Source: Kineosporia succinea (GTDB lineage: Bacteria > Actinomycetota > Actinomycetes > Actinomycetales > Kineosporiaceae). Taken from it: DNA of 64,000 nucleotides. Under the pieces are notes generated by a model. That model was not told where the DNA came from. It was given only the letters and a program-made list of their open reading frames with translations, and did no database searches. Shown here in pieces: positions 23,613 through 32,600 of the stretch (its first letter is position 1; the number at the start of each line of letters is the position of its first letter). A program made the translations under genes and the position numbers. The stretch lies in assembly GCF_030811555.1 (NCBI RefSeq), contig NZ_JAUSQZ010000001.1, forward strand, positions 6,445,241 through 6,509,240. The letters run 5' to 3'.

Positions 23613-25382
23613 ATGACTGACCCGACGACCCCTCCCGCGGGGCAGGCACTGGCCGACGAGCAGGAGCTCTCGCTCAGCTTCGACCGGTACGCCCAGCTGG
23701 TGCGGGACATCCTGGGGGTGCCCGCCGCGACGGTGTCGCTCGTCGGCGAGCAGACGCAGAGTTTCCTGGGCGCCGCCGGCCTGCCCGAACCGTGGCAGAC
23801 CCAGCGCTGGACGCCTCTGGTTCACTCGATCTGTCTCCTGGTGGTGGACGACTCGGCCCCGGTCGCGATTCCCGACGCCCGCCTCGATCCACGCACCAGT
23901 GCCAGCCCGTCCATCACGGACCTGGAACTCGTCGCCTACCTGGGGGTCCCGCTGGTCGCGGGGACGCAGATCGTGGGGGCCCTGTGCGCGATCGACGGAG
24001 TGCCCCGGCAGTGGGGCGAGCGCGAGATCCACATCCTGACCGGCCTGTCCGCGGCCTGCTCGGCCGAGCTCGTGCTGCGCCACACCCGCGCGCAGGCGCT
24101 CGACCGCCGGCGCGAGGCCGAGACCGCGCGGGCCGTCGCCGAACGTCACGGTCAGGACGCGGAGGTCGCGCGGCACCGCTCCGAGCTGCAGACCGTGGTG
24201 TTCCGGGAGTCCGAGCGCCACTCCCGCCTGCTGCTCGCTCTGTCCGAGACGCTGGCCGCGACCAGCAGCGTGGAGAGCGTGCTGGAGGTGGTGCAGGAGG
24301 CGTCGGCCGGGTACCTGGACGCCGAGACGGCCAGCTTCGTGCTCGACGAGCAGCCCGTGCTGGTGACCGGGCGGGCCCCGGACGACGGACGCAGCCTGTC
24401 CGCGCCGCTGTCGGGGACCCTGCCGGGGCGCCTGGTGCTGACGTGGGCGACCGAGGAGGCGGCCCGGCCGTGGCGCAGCTCGGGTGAGGACGAAGACGGG
24501 CGCGACGGCACCGACGGACGGGACGGCACCGACGGACGGCGCACCCAGGCCCAGGTCGAGGAGACCATCTCGGCGCTGGCCCATTTCGCCTCGATGGCCC
24601 TCGACCGCGCGATCCTCCTGCAGGAGCGCCGCAGTGCCGCCGCGACCCTCCAGCACGCGATGCTCACCCTGCTCCCCCCTCGCCCGGACGCTTCTCTGGC
24701 CGCCCGGTACGTGCCCGCCGCCAGCGCCAACCAGGTCGGCGGGGACTGGTACGACGCGGTGACGGTTCCCTCGCCGACCGGCATCGCCGAGGACGCCGAC
24801 CTGGCCCTGATCATCGGGGACGTCGCCGGTCACGACATCGGCGCGGCCGCCACGATGGGGCAGGTGCGCAGCGTGCTGCGGGGGCTGCTGGTCGACCGGG
24901 GCCTGGACCAGGGCGTGGATCCGGCCGCGATGATCAGCCGGCTGGACACCGCCCTGACCCGGCTCGCGATGCCGACCTGCTCCTCGCTCGTGCTGGCGGT
25001 GCTGCACGCTCCCGACGACGAGGGGCCCGGGCGTCGTCTGACCTGGGCCAACGCCGGGCATCCGGCCCCGTTGCGGATCAGCGCCGACGGCCGTACCCAG
25101 CTGCTCGACGAGCCCACCGGCCTGCTGCTGGGCATCCCGCTGGTGCTGCCCCGGCACACCCACGAGACGCGGCTGGAGCCCGGCGACACCCTGTTGCTGT
25201 ACACCGACGGGCTGATCGAGCGCCCGGGCCGGCGGCTGTCGGCCGGGCAGGCGCAGCTCATGCTCAGTGCTGCCTCCCACCACGGCCTACCGGTGACCGA
25301 GATGCTCGACCGGGTGCTGCAGGACCTGATCTCGGACGACCCGGACGACGACTGCGCGATGCTGGCGATCCGTCTGGGGTGA
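23613..25382 (+). CDS. GAF-domain PP2C (SpoIIE/RsbU-type) phosphatase
   Basis: A 589-residue soluble protein. Residues about 20-155 form a GAF domain (VHSICLLVVDDSAPVAIPDA, VAYLGVPLV, GALCAID). A coiled linker and a second GAF-like segment follow to about 340, interrupted by an acidic GRDGTDGRDGTDGRR repeat. The PP2C_SIG domain fills about 350-589 with metal-binding motifs NQVGGDWYDA, GDVAGHD, NAGHPAP, LLLYTDGLIE and DDDCAML. It would dephosphorylate the STAS antagonist encoded divergently 182 bases away, activating the partner-switch in response to a signal sensed by GAF. The signal is unknown. Confidence 0.93.
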   Translation: MTDPTTPPAGQALADEQELSLSFDRYAQLVRDILGVPAATVSLVGEQTQSFLGAAGLPEPWQTQRWTPLVHSICLLVVDDSAPVAIPDARLDPRTSASPSITDLELVAYLGVPLVAGTQIVGALCAIDGVPRQWGEREIHILTGLSAACSAELVLRHTRAQALDRRREAETARAVAERHGQDAEVARHRSELQTVVFRESERHSRLLLALSETLAATSSVESVLEVVQEASAGYLDAETASFVLDEQPVLVTGRAPDDGRSLSAPLSGTLPGRLVLTWATEEAARPWRSSGEDEDGRDGTDGRDGTDGRRTQAQVEETISALAHFASMALDRAILLQERRSAAATLQHAMLTLLPPRPDASLAARYVPAASANQVGGDWYDAVTVPSPTGIAEDADLALIIGDVAGHDIGAAATMGQVRSVLRGLLVDRGLDQGVDPAAMISRLDTALTRLAMPTCSSLVLAVLHAPDDEGPGRRLTWANAGHPAPLRISADGRTQLLDEPTGLLLGIPLVLPRHTHETRLEPGDTLLLYTDGLIERPGRRLSAGQAQLMLSAASHHGLPVTEMLDRVLQDLISDDPDDDCAMLAIRLG

Positions 25383-25445
25383 GGGCCCGGGTTCTCAGGC
25401 GCACGCCGGTCCCGGCGCACGCCTTGGCGCCGGACCTGGCGACGA

Positions 25446-25475
25446 GGCGCGCCCGGGTTCTCGCCCGGGCGCGCC
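25446..25475. terminator. Bidirectional hairpin terminator
   Basis: Perfect 12-bp arms GGCGCGCCCGGG / CCCGGGCGCGCC with a TTCTCG loop, between the 3' ends of the phosphatase gene and the convergent FtsK-type gene. Confidence 0.85.
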
Positions 25476-25498
25476 TTCGGGTCGCCGGTTCAGGTGCC

Positions 25499-25543
25499 GC
25501 CTGCGCCGGCGTCGCCTGCGCTGGCGTCGCCTGTGCTGGCGTC
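25499..25543. repeat. 15-bp tandem repeat, three units, beside the eccC-like stop codon
   Basis: GCCTGCGCYGGCGTC is repeated three times. It is flanked by near-identical 17-base copies (25481-25497 and 25541-25557); the right one contains the stop codon of the FtsK-type gene and the left one reproduces it outside the gene. Confidence 0.85.
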
Positions 25544-25549
25544 GCCGGA

Positions 25550-28500
25550 TCAGGTGCGGATGGGCACCTGGACCCCCAGGAGGCTGCCGTCACCCAGGTG
25601 CAGCAGACCCCGGCCGGGCTGCGGGGCCTGCCCGATCAGCCCGCGGGAGAGCTTCACGCCGATGACCTCGCCGTCGCTGAGGCTCTGCGGCGACAGGAGC
25701 ATGCCGGTGCGGTTGCGTTTCATCTGCCCGACCCAGCCGGCCAGGCTCAGCGTCAGCGACTCGGAGTTGCCGGCCGCCAGCACACCCCAGCCGTTGCCCT
25801 GGGCTCCCCGCGACAGGGACGCCAGGTCGGGGTCGATCTCGGAGTTCATCACCAGCTCGGCGTCGTCGACCACGATCACCGCGGTCTCCTCGGGGATGTT
25901 GCTCAGCACCTGGCGGAACTGCGCGACCCCGACCTCGGCGTCGGTGATCACCGCGGCCACGCCCGGGCGGCCCGCCAGGTCACGCAACGGCGAGCGCCGC
26001 GGCGCGACGACCACCAGGCCGCTGCCGGCGGCCAGGAGCGACTCCGCGGCGGTGAGCAGCGCGGTGCTGCGGCCGGTGCGGGGCGGGCCGGCGATCACGA
26101 ACGAGGGGACGTCGGACAGGTCGGGGCTCAGGGCGGTGAGGGTGTCGCCGCCCACGGCCAGCAGGGGCCGCATGGAGCCGGGGGTGCTGGGCAGGCGCAG
26201 GGCCTGGTCGTAGGTGATGCGGTCGGGCAGGACGTCGAGACGCAGCGGACGGCGGGTGGCGGGGACGGCGGCCTCGCGTTCGCGCAGCCCGGCGCCCAGG
26301 CGCTGCAGGACCTCGGCCTGGGCGGTGCCGGTGAGGTCGCGGGTCAGGACGGCGATCTGGATCTCGCTGAGGTCGCCGGTGCGCAGGGCGCGGCCGGGGG
26401 CGGGGGCGTCGGGGGCCTGGCGGGTGGGGATGCCGACGCTGGAGTACTCCTGCTTGTCGTTGAGTTTCAGCACGATCTTGTCTTCGGTGGTGCCGGAGTA
26501 GCGGCTGCCGCCCAGGACCTTGTCGCCGGCGAGCACGACGTGGATGCCGACACCCGCGCCGTCGCGCAGCAGGCGCAGCATGCGCTCGAGGTAGCTGCCG
26601 TTGTCGTAGGACAGGAACTCGCGGTCGAAGACCTCGAACCGGTCGACCATGACGACGATGTGCGGCAGGCGCTCGGCCGGGGGCTGGGCGGCGCGCAGTT
26701 CGGTCAGGTCGGCGCTGCCGCGGGCGCCGAGAACGCCCTGCCGGGAGGTGAGCTCGGCGTTGAGGCGGTCGAGGAGGCGGCCCAGGCGCTCGATCTGCTT
26801 GCGGTCGACGACGGCGCCGGTGTGCGGCAGCTCGGCCAGGGCGTTGAGGGCGCCGTTGCCGCAGTCGATGCCGTAGAGGTGCAGGTCGTCGACGCCGTGC
26901 GCGGCCGTCAGGGCGGCGGCGAGGGTGCGCAGGGTCTGGGAGCGGCCGGTGCGCGGGGAGCCGATGACGTGCAGGTGCCCGGTCTGGTCGAGGTCGAACG
27001 TGAGGTCGGTGCGGGCCTGCTGGGCGGGCAGGTCGATGACACCGAACGCGACCGGGGGCAGGGCGGCGGGGCGCTGCCCGGCCGCCGGCGGGTCGGCCGG
27101 GCGGTTCCAGTCGAGCAGGATGGGCAGGGGCGGCAGCCAGGGGCTGGGCTGGCGTTCGATGCCGGCCTCGTGGGCGGCCTTGGCGATGGTCTCGACCAGC
27201 ACGGCGAGGTCGGTGACGGCCTCGACCTGCTCGCCCGTGGCGCTGCGGGGCCGGGCCGGGAGTGGGCCGCCGAGGTCGGGCCAGGTGACGACGCCGGCGC
27301 GGACCGGCGGCGGGGTGTCGGCCCGGACCTGCCCCAGGCCGCTGGGACGGCGCCCGCCGACGCGGGCGGACTGGAACGGCAGCAGCACCGAGGGGCCGAG
27401 CCGGGCGTAGGCGCGCCCCGGGTTGGACGGGGAGATCTCGCCGGAGGCCGGGCTGTCGATGATGTCGCGGCTCTCGGAGCCGTCGGTGGTGCGCAGCGCG
27501 ATGCGCAGGTTGGTGTTGGCCCGGATGTCGGGGGTGACCGCACCGCCGGGCCGCTGCGTGGCCAGCACCAGGTGGATGCCGAGGGAGCGGCCGCGCTGGG
27601 CGATGTTGACCAGGCCGGAGATGAAGTCGGGCAGTTCGCGGGCCATCGAGGCGAACTCGTCGATGACCAGCATCAGGCGCGGTAGCGGGGGCATCGAGAC
27701 CGAGCCGGAGCGGGTGCGCCTGTCGAGGTAGTCGAGGATGTCCTTGGCGCCGTGCTGGGCCAGAAGTGTCTCGCGGCGGCGCAGTTCGGCGCCGAGGGAG
27801 ACCAGGGCGCGCTCGACCAGGTGGGTGTCGAGGTCGGTGACCAGGCCGACGGTGTGCGGCAGGTCGGCGGCCTCGGCGAACGCGCTGCCGCCCTTGTAGT
27901 CGACGAGCACGAAGGTCATCTCGTCGGGGCGGTTGACCACGGCGAGGGTGGCGACCAGGGTCTGCAGCAGCTCGGACTTGCCGGAGCCGGTGGTGCCCGC
28001 GATCAGGGCGTGCGGGCCGTCGCGCACCAGGTCGACGGAGAACGCGCCGTCGTAGCCGGCGCCGAGCGTGGCGGTGGTGCTGCGCCCGCCCAGGTTCCAG
28101 CCCGCCACCAGCGCGCTCGGCGTGGGCGGTTCGAGCCCGAGCAGGTCGAGCAGCCGCACGGCGCCGGGCAGGGTGCTCTCGTCGCTGTCACCGACCCCCC
28201 GGAGCGGGGCCAGGGCCCGGCCGAGGTGCTCGTACCAGCCGCGTTCGGGTGAGTCGGGGCGCACGTCGGTGAGGGCGGCGCCCGGGCCGGTGCGCACGCT
28301 CGACGTCGCGCCGGTCACGACCACGGCCCCGGACTCCTCGGGCAGGAGGCGCTCCTCACGGTCGACGCAGATGACGAAGACGCCCACGGCCGGGCCCTCA
28401 CGCAGCAGCGACACGACGCCGGGCAGGGAGCGGGCGCGGCGGGCCTGCTCGAGCACGACCAGGACGTCGGGGTAGCCACTGACACCGCCACGGACCAGGT

Positions 28501-29920
28501 CGCGGCCCAGGGCGGTGCGGGCGGTGACCATCTGGCCGAGCTCGCCGATGCGCCGGGCCAGGGAGTCGGTGGTGCTGCCCACGAGGGCGTACGCGTCTTC
28601 GCCGGTGGCCTGGGTGTGCGGCAGCCAGCGGGTCCAGCTCCAGGTGCTCTCGCCGTCGGGACCGGCCAGCACGACCAGGCGCAGGTCGGTGGGCCCGTGC
28701 AGCGAGACCGCCTGCGCCGCCAGCCAGGCCGCGAGCGCGCTGCCGCCGGGACCGGCCAGGCCGACGACCCCGGCGCGGCGCACGTCGACGCGCACGGGCA
28801 CCTGGTCGAGCCAGGGCACGGTGGTGCGGCGGTGCTCGTCGAGGGTGGGGTCTTCGACGCTGGTGGCCGAGGGCAGGTCGGTGGTGCCGACGCGCAGGGT
28901 GAGGAAGTCGGGGTCGGCCCAGCGGCGTTCCCACAGTCGCTCGGACGGCTGGGCGGCCATGCGCAGGAGCGAGGCGGGGTCGGGCAGGGACAGGCGCAGG
29001 TTGTGCTGCTCGTCGCGGACCGTGGCGTCGATGTCGTCGGTGAGGCGGGCCTTGCGGGCCTCGTACTCGGCGAGCTGCTCGCGGTACTTGGCCATGGCCT
29101 GCTTGCGGCCGCTGAACTGGGTGAGCAGGGCGCCCAGCGGGGACAGCAGCGCGATGAAGATGAAGATCCAGCGGCCGGTGAGCAGGATCGTGACCAGGGC
29201 GCTGCCGGCCGGCAGGAGCAGGATGGGCAGCAGCGGGATCGGGCGCTTCTCGGGCCTGGTGGGCGGGGCGGGCAGGCGGAACTTCTGCCCGGCCTCGGGC
29301 GGCAGGAACCGGGGCGGGCGGTTGAACTCCAGGCCCAGGCCGTCGTCGGCCGGGGTGAGCGGCGCGGGCACCGGGTGCGCGGAGGAGATCTCGAGCAGGC
29401 TGTCGCCCGCGGCCAGGAGACTGCCCTCGTGCCAGGCGGTCTCGCCGGTGACCGGCTTGCCGTCGAGCTGGGCGGCCTCGGCGCGCAGCAGCACGACCGT
29501 GCCGTCGGCGCGCACGCGCACCTGGGCGGCGAACGCGCCCGTGCCGGCCCCGGCGGGCAGGCGCAGGCGGCAGGCGGGGTCGCTGCCGAGGTCGTAGTCG
29601 CCCGGCGGGAGCCGGAACACGGTGCCGGCGCCGGGCCCGGACACGACGCGCACCTCGGTGCGGCCCTCGGGGGCCGGGCCGGACGGCACCGGGGACCCCA
29701 GGCCCAGGTCGGCGCCGTCACGGATGCCGGCGCGGCGCAGCGAGTCACCCGGTTCCAGGGCACGGTCGCCGGTGAACAGCGGGGGTGAGCCGGCCACTCC
29801 CAGGACGCGGGCCAGCTCGGTGGCGAGGGAGCCCACCGGGGCGGCCGGGTCGGTCTCGACGACGACGGTGGCGGACACGGCGGCGTCCTGCGGATCGCGG
29901 ACGCTGACGTTCAGGCGCAC
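25550..29920 (-). CDS. FHA-FtsK/SpoIIIE type VII secretion ATPase (EccC/EssC-like)
   Basis: A 1456-residue membrane ATPase. Residues 1-80 look ubiquitin-like (LRRAGIRDGADLGLG end). About 90-180 is FHA-like, as in EssC. Two membrane segments lie at about 228-265. Three FtsK-type ATPase domains follow. The first has a full Walker A, GTTGSGKSELLQTL (about 640), and Walker B LMLVIDEFASM (about 752). In the second, GSPRTGRSQTLRTL (about 987), and the third, GPPRTGRSTALLTA (about 1275), Arg replaces the Walker Lys. This motor recognises and exports WXG100-type substrates. The GTG start and FHA front are more EssC-like than the split mycobacterial EccCa/Cb. The WXG100-like gene lies 195 bases upstream on the same strand. 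Confidence 0.93.
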   Translation of the reverse strand: MRLNVSVRDPQDAAVSATVVVETDPAAPVGSLATELARVLGVAGSPPLFTGDRALEPGDSLRRAGIRDGADLGLGSPVPSGPAPEGRTEVRVVSGPGAGTVFRLPPGDYDLGSDPACRLRLPAGAGTGAFAAQVRVRADGTVVLLRAEAAQLDGKPVTGETAWHEGSLLAAGDSLLEISSAHPVPAPLTPADDGLGLEFNRPPRFLPPEAGQKFRLPAPPTRPEKRPIPLLPILLLPAGSALVTILLTGRWIFIFIALLSPLGALLTQFSGRKQAMAKYREQLAEYEARKARLTDDIDATVRDEQHNLRLSLPDPASLLRMAAQPSERLWERRWADPDFLTLRVGTTDLPSATSVEDPTLDEHRRTTVPWLDQVPVRVDVRRAGVVGLAGPGGSALAAWLAAQAVSLHGPTDLRLVVLAGPDGESTWSWTRWLPHTQATGEDAYALVGSTTDSLARRIGELGQMVTARTALGRDLVRGGVSGYPDVLVVLEQARRARSLPGVVSLLREGPAVGVFVICVDREERLLPEESGAVVVTGATSSVRTGPGAALTDVRPDSPERGWYEHLGRALAPLRGVGDSDESTLPGAVRLLDLLGLEPPTPSALVAGWNLGGRSTTATLGAGYDGAFSVDLVRDGPHALIAGTTGSGKSELLQTLVATLAVVNRPDEMTFVLVDYKGGSAFAEAADLPHTVGLVTDLDTHLVERALVSLGAELRRRETLLAQHGAKDILDYLDRRTRSGSVSMPPLPRLMLVIDEFASMARELPDFISGLVNIAQRGRSLGIHLVLATQRPGGAVTPDIRANTNLRIALRTTDGSESRDIIDSPASGEISPSNPGRAYARLGPSVLLPFQSARVGGRRPSGLGQVRADTPPPVRAGVVTWPDLGGPLPARPRSATGEQVEAVTDLAVLVETIAKAAHEAGIERQPSPWLPPLPILLDWNRPADPPAAGQRPAALPPVAFGVIDLPAQQARTDLTFDLDQTGHLHVIGSPRTGRSQTLRTLAAALTAAHGVDDLHLYGIDCGNGALNALAELPHTGAVVDRKQIERLGRLLDRLNAELTSRQGVLGARGSADLTELRAAQPPAERLPHIVVMVDRFEVFDREFLSYDNGSYLERMLRLLRDGAGVGIHVVLAGDKVLGGSRYSGTTEDKIVLKLNDKQEYSSVGIPTRQAPDAPAPGRALRTGDLSEIQIAVLTRDLTGTAQAEVLQRLGAGLREREAAVPATRRPLRLDVLPDRITYDQALRLPSTPGSMRPLLAVGGDTLTALSPDLSDVPSFVIAGPPRTGRSTALLTAAESLLAAGSGLVVVAPRRSPLRDLAGRPGVAAVITDAEVGVAQFRQVLSNIPEETAVIVVDDAELVMNSEIDPDLASLSRGAQGNGWGVLAAGNSESLTLSLAGWVGQMKRNRTGMLLSPQSLSDGEVIGVKLSRGLIGQAPQPGRGLLHLGDGSLLGVQVPIRT

Positions 29921-30115
29921 GGGGGTTCAGCTTTCAGCAGCGGTTCGGACAAGGGGCCGGGCATGGTTCGGGCAGCGGTTCACACGGGGCGACGGGCATC
30001 GGGAGTCCTTTCGGGAGAGCCGGACGCAGACGTTCTCCCGTAGAACACCGGCGAGCCCCCGGAAGGTTGAGGCCTTGCGGGCATCAGTTTCCGGGGGCAC
30101 CGTCGGCCGGGGACG

Positions 30116-30409
30116 TCAGCCCAGGTTGGAGCCGAGCTGCTCGTCGGTCTGGCTGAACGCCTCACCGACCGAGCGCACGTACTGCCCGATGCCCTGAAGG
30201 CCGTTGTTGACCTGCTCGAAGCCCTTGCCGAACTCGTCGAAGAACGGCGAGAACTTCTGCTGCGCGGCCGGGGTCGAGTAACCGTTGGCGAGCAGGCTCT
30301 GGACCTTGCCGCGCACCTCGGTGAGCTTGTCCTGCAGCTGCTGGAAGTCGTTCAGCAGGGCCTGCGACGTGGACGCGGTCTCGTCTGAGTTGATCTTGAA
30401 GTCGGGCAC
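30116..30409 (-). CDS. WXG100-family (ESAT-6-like) protein
   Basis: A 97-residue helical hairpin protein with no signal peptide. Helix one is NDFQQLQDKLTEVRGKVQSL, the turn is NGYSTPAAQ, and helix two is DEFGKGFEQVNNGLQGIGQYV, followed by a tail AFSQTDEQL. The canonical Trp-X-Gly of the turn is absent (Gly-Tyr-Ser instead), but a YxxxE export-like motif is present (YVRSVGE). The GTG start has GGAGAAA upstream. It lies directly upstream of the EccC/EssC-like gene, the expected position for its substrate, and is divergent from the LysM/TM gene. Confidence 0.87.
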   Translation of the reverse strand: MPDFKINSDETASTSQALLNDFQQLQDKLTEVRGKVQSLLANGYSTPAAQQKFSPFFDEFGKGFEQVNNGLQGIGQYVRSVGEAFSQTDEQLGSNLG

Positions 30410-30580
30410 GGCGTTTCTCCTCGTCCGATGGCTTCCGTGTCGGGAGGGATACGACGCGCGGGGTCCGGATGGTTCAGCCCGGTTGCCCGTTCGTACACCC
30501 GCGGACGGTCAGGACGGCAACCGGCCCGCGAACCGCGCCGCCCGTCGAACCCTGGACCGGCCCGTTCCCGTACTCCACGC

Positions 30581-31912
30581 ATGAAGCGCGCAACTCCCGG
30601 CGGCCGGGCGGTCACGGTCCTCCTCGCCCTCCTCCTGACGACCGCCGGGCTGCTGGGCACCCAAGTGACCAACGCGTCCCCGAGCCGGGCCGGTGACACC
30701 GAGAACCTCGTCAAGGTGTTCGTGGTGCCGCCGCTGGACCAGACCGGCGGGCAGGCGGTCGGGCTGGCGGCCGTGGCCGGTGCGGTGCTCGGCGACCAGA
30801 CCCGCGCCGGCGAGATCTTCCAGCTCAACCAGAACCGGCGCCAGCCCGACGGCGGCGCCCTGACCGAGCCGAACCAGGCGCTCACCCCCGGCTGGATCCT
30901 GCGCCTGCCCGGCGACGCCTCCGGCCGGCTCGTGCAGTTCGCCCGCGAGCGGGGCGACGACGCGGTGCAGATGGACAACGGCCAGATCCAGGGCGGCGAC
31001 ACCGGTTTCCCGCCCGCCGCGGTGCTCGCCGCGATCGGCTCGGTGCTGCTGGCCCTGATCACCGCCGCCATCGTGACCCGCCGCCGCCTCGGCGCCTGGC
31101 TGCGGCGCACCCTCGAACGCCTGCGTGAACCCGGCCGCCGCCGCGCGAGACTCGCCGCCCGCCGCGACCTGACCGGGCGCTTCCGTTCCGACACCGAGAC
31201 GGTGCGGCGCGCGTACAGCACCGTCGGCTCGCTCGCCGTGCGCTCGCCCGGCAACCAGGTGCACGCCCTGCGGGTCGACGAGCGCAGCGTCACCGTGTGG
31301 GTCTCCGGCGACACCGCCCCGCCCGAGCTGCCCGGCCCCTGGCGCGGCGTCGACGACTCCCACTGGCGCCTCGACGGCGCTCTCCCCCGGCCGGACCCGC
31401 AGGGCGACGGCACGGCCTGCCTGGTGCGCGCCGGCGGCACCGACGCCGCGAGCGCGGTGTTCGTCGACCTCAGCCGCCTCGACGGCGTCCTGAGCGTGAC
31501 GGGAGACGAGAGCGTCGGCCGCGACGTCGTCCATCATCTGCTCACCGAGGTCGCCGCCGTGCAGCCCGGCACCCCGGTGCAGGTGCTGGGCGGGTACCCG
31601 ATCGCGATCCCGGCCGGGCTGAACCAGGTCTCGTGGACCCCGGGCACCCCGTCCCGCCAGGACCACGACGACGAGTCCCCCGTGCGCGCCACCGCCCTGC
31701 GGCGGCCGGTGCGCGGGATCGTCGTGGTCGCCGGCACCCCTGACCGGGCCACCCTGGACGAGCTGTCCCGGCTGTGCGGTTCGGGCGGCGAGGGGTGGAC
31801 GGGCCTGGTGGCCGGGGACGTGCCGGTCGGCGCGCACTGGCGCTGGCACGCGGTCGAGGACGGCGACGTGGACATCCCGGTGCTGGACGTGCGGGTGACC
31901 GTCCCGGCGTGA
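30581..31912 (+). CDS. LysM-like, membrane-anchored protein of the secretion locus
   Basis: A 443-residue protein. An N-terminal hydrophobic segment (VTVLLALLLTTAGLL) exports residues 30-140, which show a LysM-like pattern: VKVFVVPPLDQTGGQAVGL, LGDQTRAGEIFQLN, GWILRLPG. A second membrane segment lies at about 148-172 (PPAAVLAAIGSVLLALITAAIV), then an Arg-rich stretch and a roughly 250-residue cytoplasmic domain of unknown fold. ATG at 30581 is used because it begins the signal segment. It is divergent from the WXG100 gene (171-base shared promoter region). It could anchor the secretion machine to peptidoglycan, taking the place of EccB-like proteins; that is inference. Confidence 0.78.
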   Translation: MKRATPGGRAVTVLLALLLTTAGLLGTQVTNASPSRAGDTENLVKVFVVPPLDQTGGQAVGLAAVAGAVLGDQTRAGEIFQLNQNRRQPDGGALTEPNQALTPGWILRLPGDASGRLVQFARERGDDAVQMDNGQIQGGDTGFPPAAVLAAIGSVLLALITAAIVTRRRLGAWLRRTLERLREPGRRRARLAARRDLTGRFRSDTETVRRAYSTVGSLAVRSPGNQVHALRVDERSVTVWVSGDTAPPELPGPWRGVDDSHWRLDGALPRPDPQGDGTACLVRAGGTDAASAVFVDLSRLDGVLSVTGDESVGRDVVHHLLTEVAAVQPGTPVQVLGGYPIAIPAGLNQVSWTPGTPSRQDHDDESPVRATALRRPVRGIVVVAGTPDRATLDELSRLCGSGGEGWTGLVAGDVPVGAHWRWHAVEDGDVDIPVLDVRVTVPA

Positions 31913-31970
31913 GGCGGGAACGGGCCGCCCCCGGAAGCCCCCTGGGGACGGGATCCCCGGGCAGAAGCCC

Positions 31971-32519
31971 TCAGGCCGCGTCCGCGACCCGCCGCCGCAG
32001 CACCGAGAGCGCGTAGTGACGGCGTGATTTCACCGTGCCCACCGGGATGCCCAGCGCGAGCGCGGTCTCCTTGGCCGTCAGCCCGTTCAGGCAGGTGGCG
32101 CGGATGACGTCGCGGTGCTCGGGCGTGAGGTGGCGCAGCAGGTCGTCCGTGACCTGCGTGGCGACGACCTGGTCGGCGTGGTCGGGGTGCACACCGCCCG
32201 GCAGGGGCTCGGGCCGGTGCTCGGTGCCGACGCTCTCGTGCCGGGAGCTGGCACTGCGTACCCGGTCGATGGCGAGGTTACGGGCCACGGTCAGCAGCCA
32301 GCCGCGCACCGAGCCCTTCGAGGAGTCGAGCACCCCGGCGTGACGCCAGGCCCGGATGAGCGTCTCCTGGACGATGTCCTCGGCCAGGTAGTGGTCGTTG
32401 ATCAGGGACTCGGTGTAGGCCAGCAGTGCCCGCGCGTGCTCGGCCACCAGCGCGTCGAGCAGTGCGTCGTGCCCGTCAACGGAACCGGCTGTCGGGGATG
32501 CCGTGATCATGGCGGTCAT
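31971..32519 (-). CDS. ECF-family RNA polymerase sigma factor
   Basis: A 182-residue sigma-70 family member. Region 2 is HYLAEDIVQETLIRAWRH with GWLLTVARNLAIDRVR; region 4 is LTPEHRDVIRATCLNGLTAK and ALALGIPVGTVKSRRHYAL, the -35-recognition helix. The closest style is SigK/SigL-like actinobacterial ECF factors. No zinc-binding anti-sigma gene sits beside it; the usual downstream partner is absent, and an AfsR-like gene lies upstream on the same strand. ATG at 32519 is used; a second ATG follows three codons later. Confidence 0.92.
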   Translation of the reverse strand: MTAMITASPTAGSVDGHDALLDALVAEHARALLAYTESLINDHYLAEDIVQETLIRAWRHAGVLDSSKGSVRGWLLTVARNLAIDRVRSASSRHESVGTEHRPEPLPGGVHPDHADQVVATQVTDDLLRHLTPEHRDVIRATCLNGLTAKETALALGIPVGTVKSRRHYALSVLRRRVADAA

Positions 32520-32600
32520 GTCGGGTGACCGTAGGCAGAGCGGCTTCCGTAACTCTGACGGAAGACTGACGTCCTTCTGACGTCGTGCCCGAAAGGGCAG

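Noticed and set aside
31971-32519. ECF sigma factor as the target of the RsbW-like HATPase
   Set aside because: RsbW-type proteins normally bind SigB/SigF-type factors, and the gene lies 9 kb away; no evidence links them.
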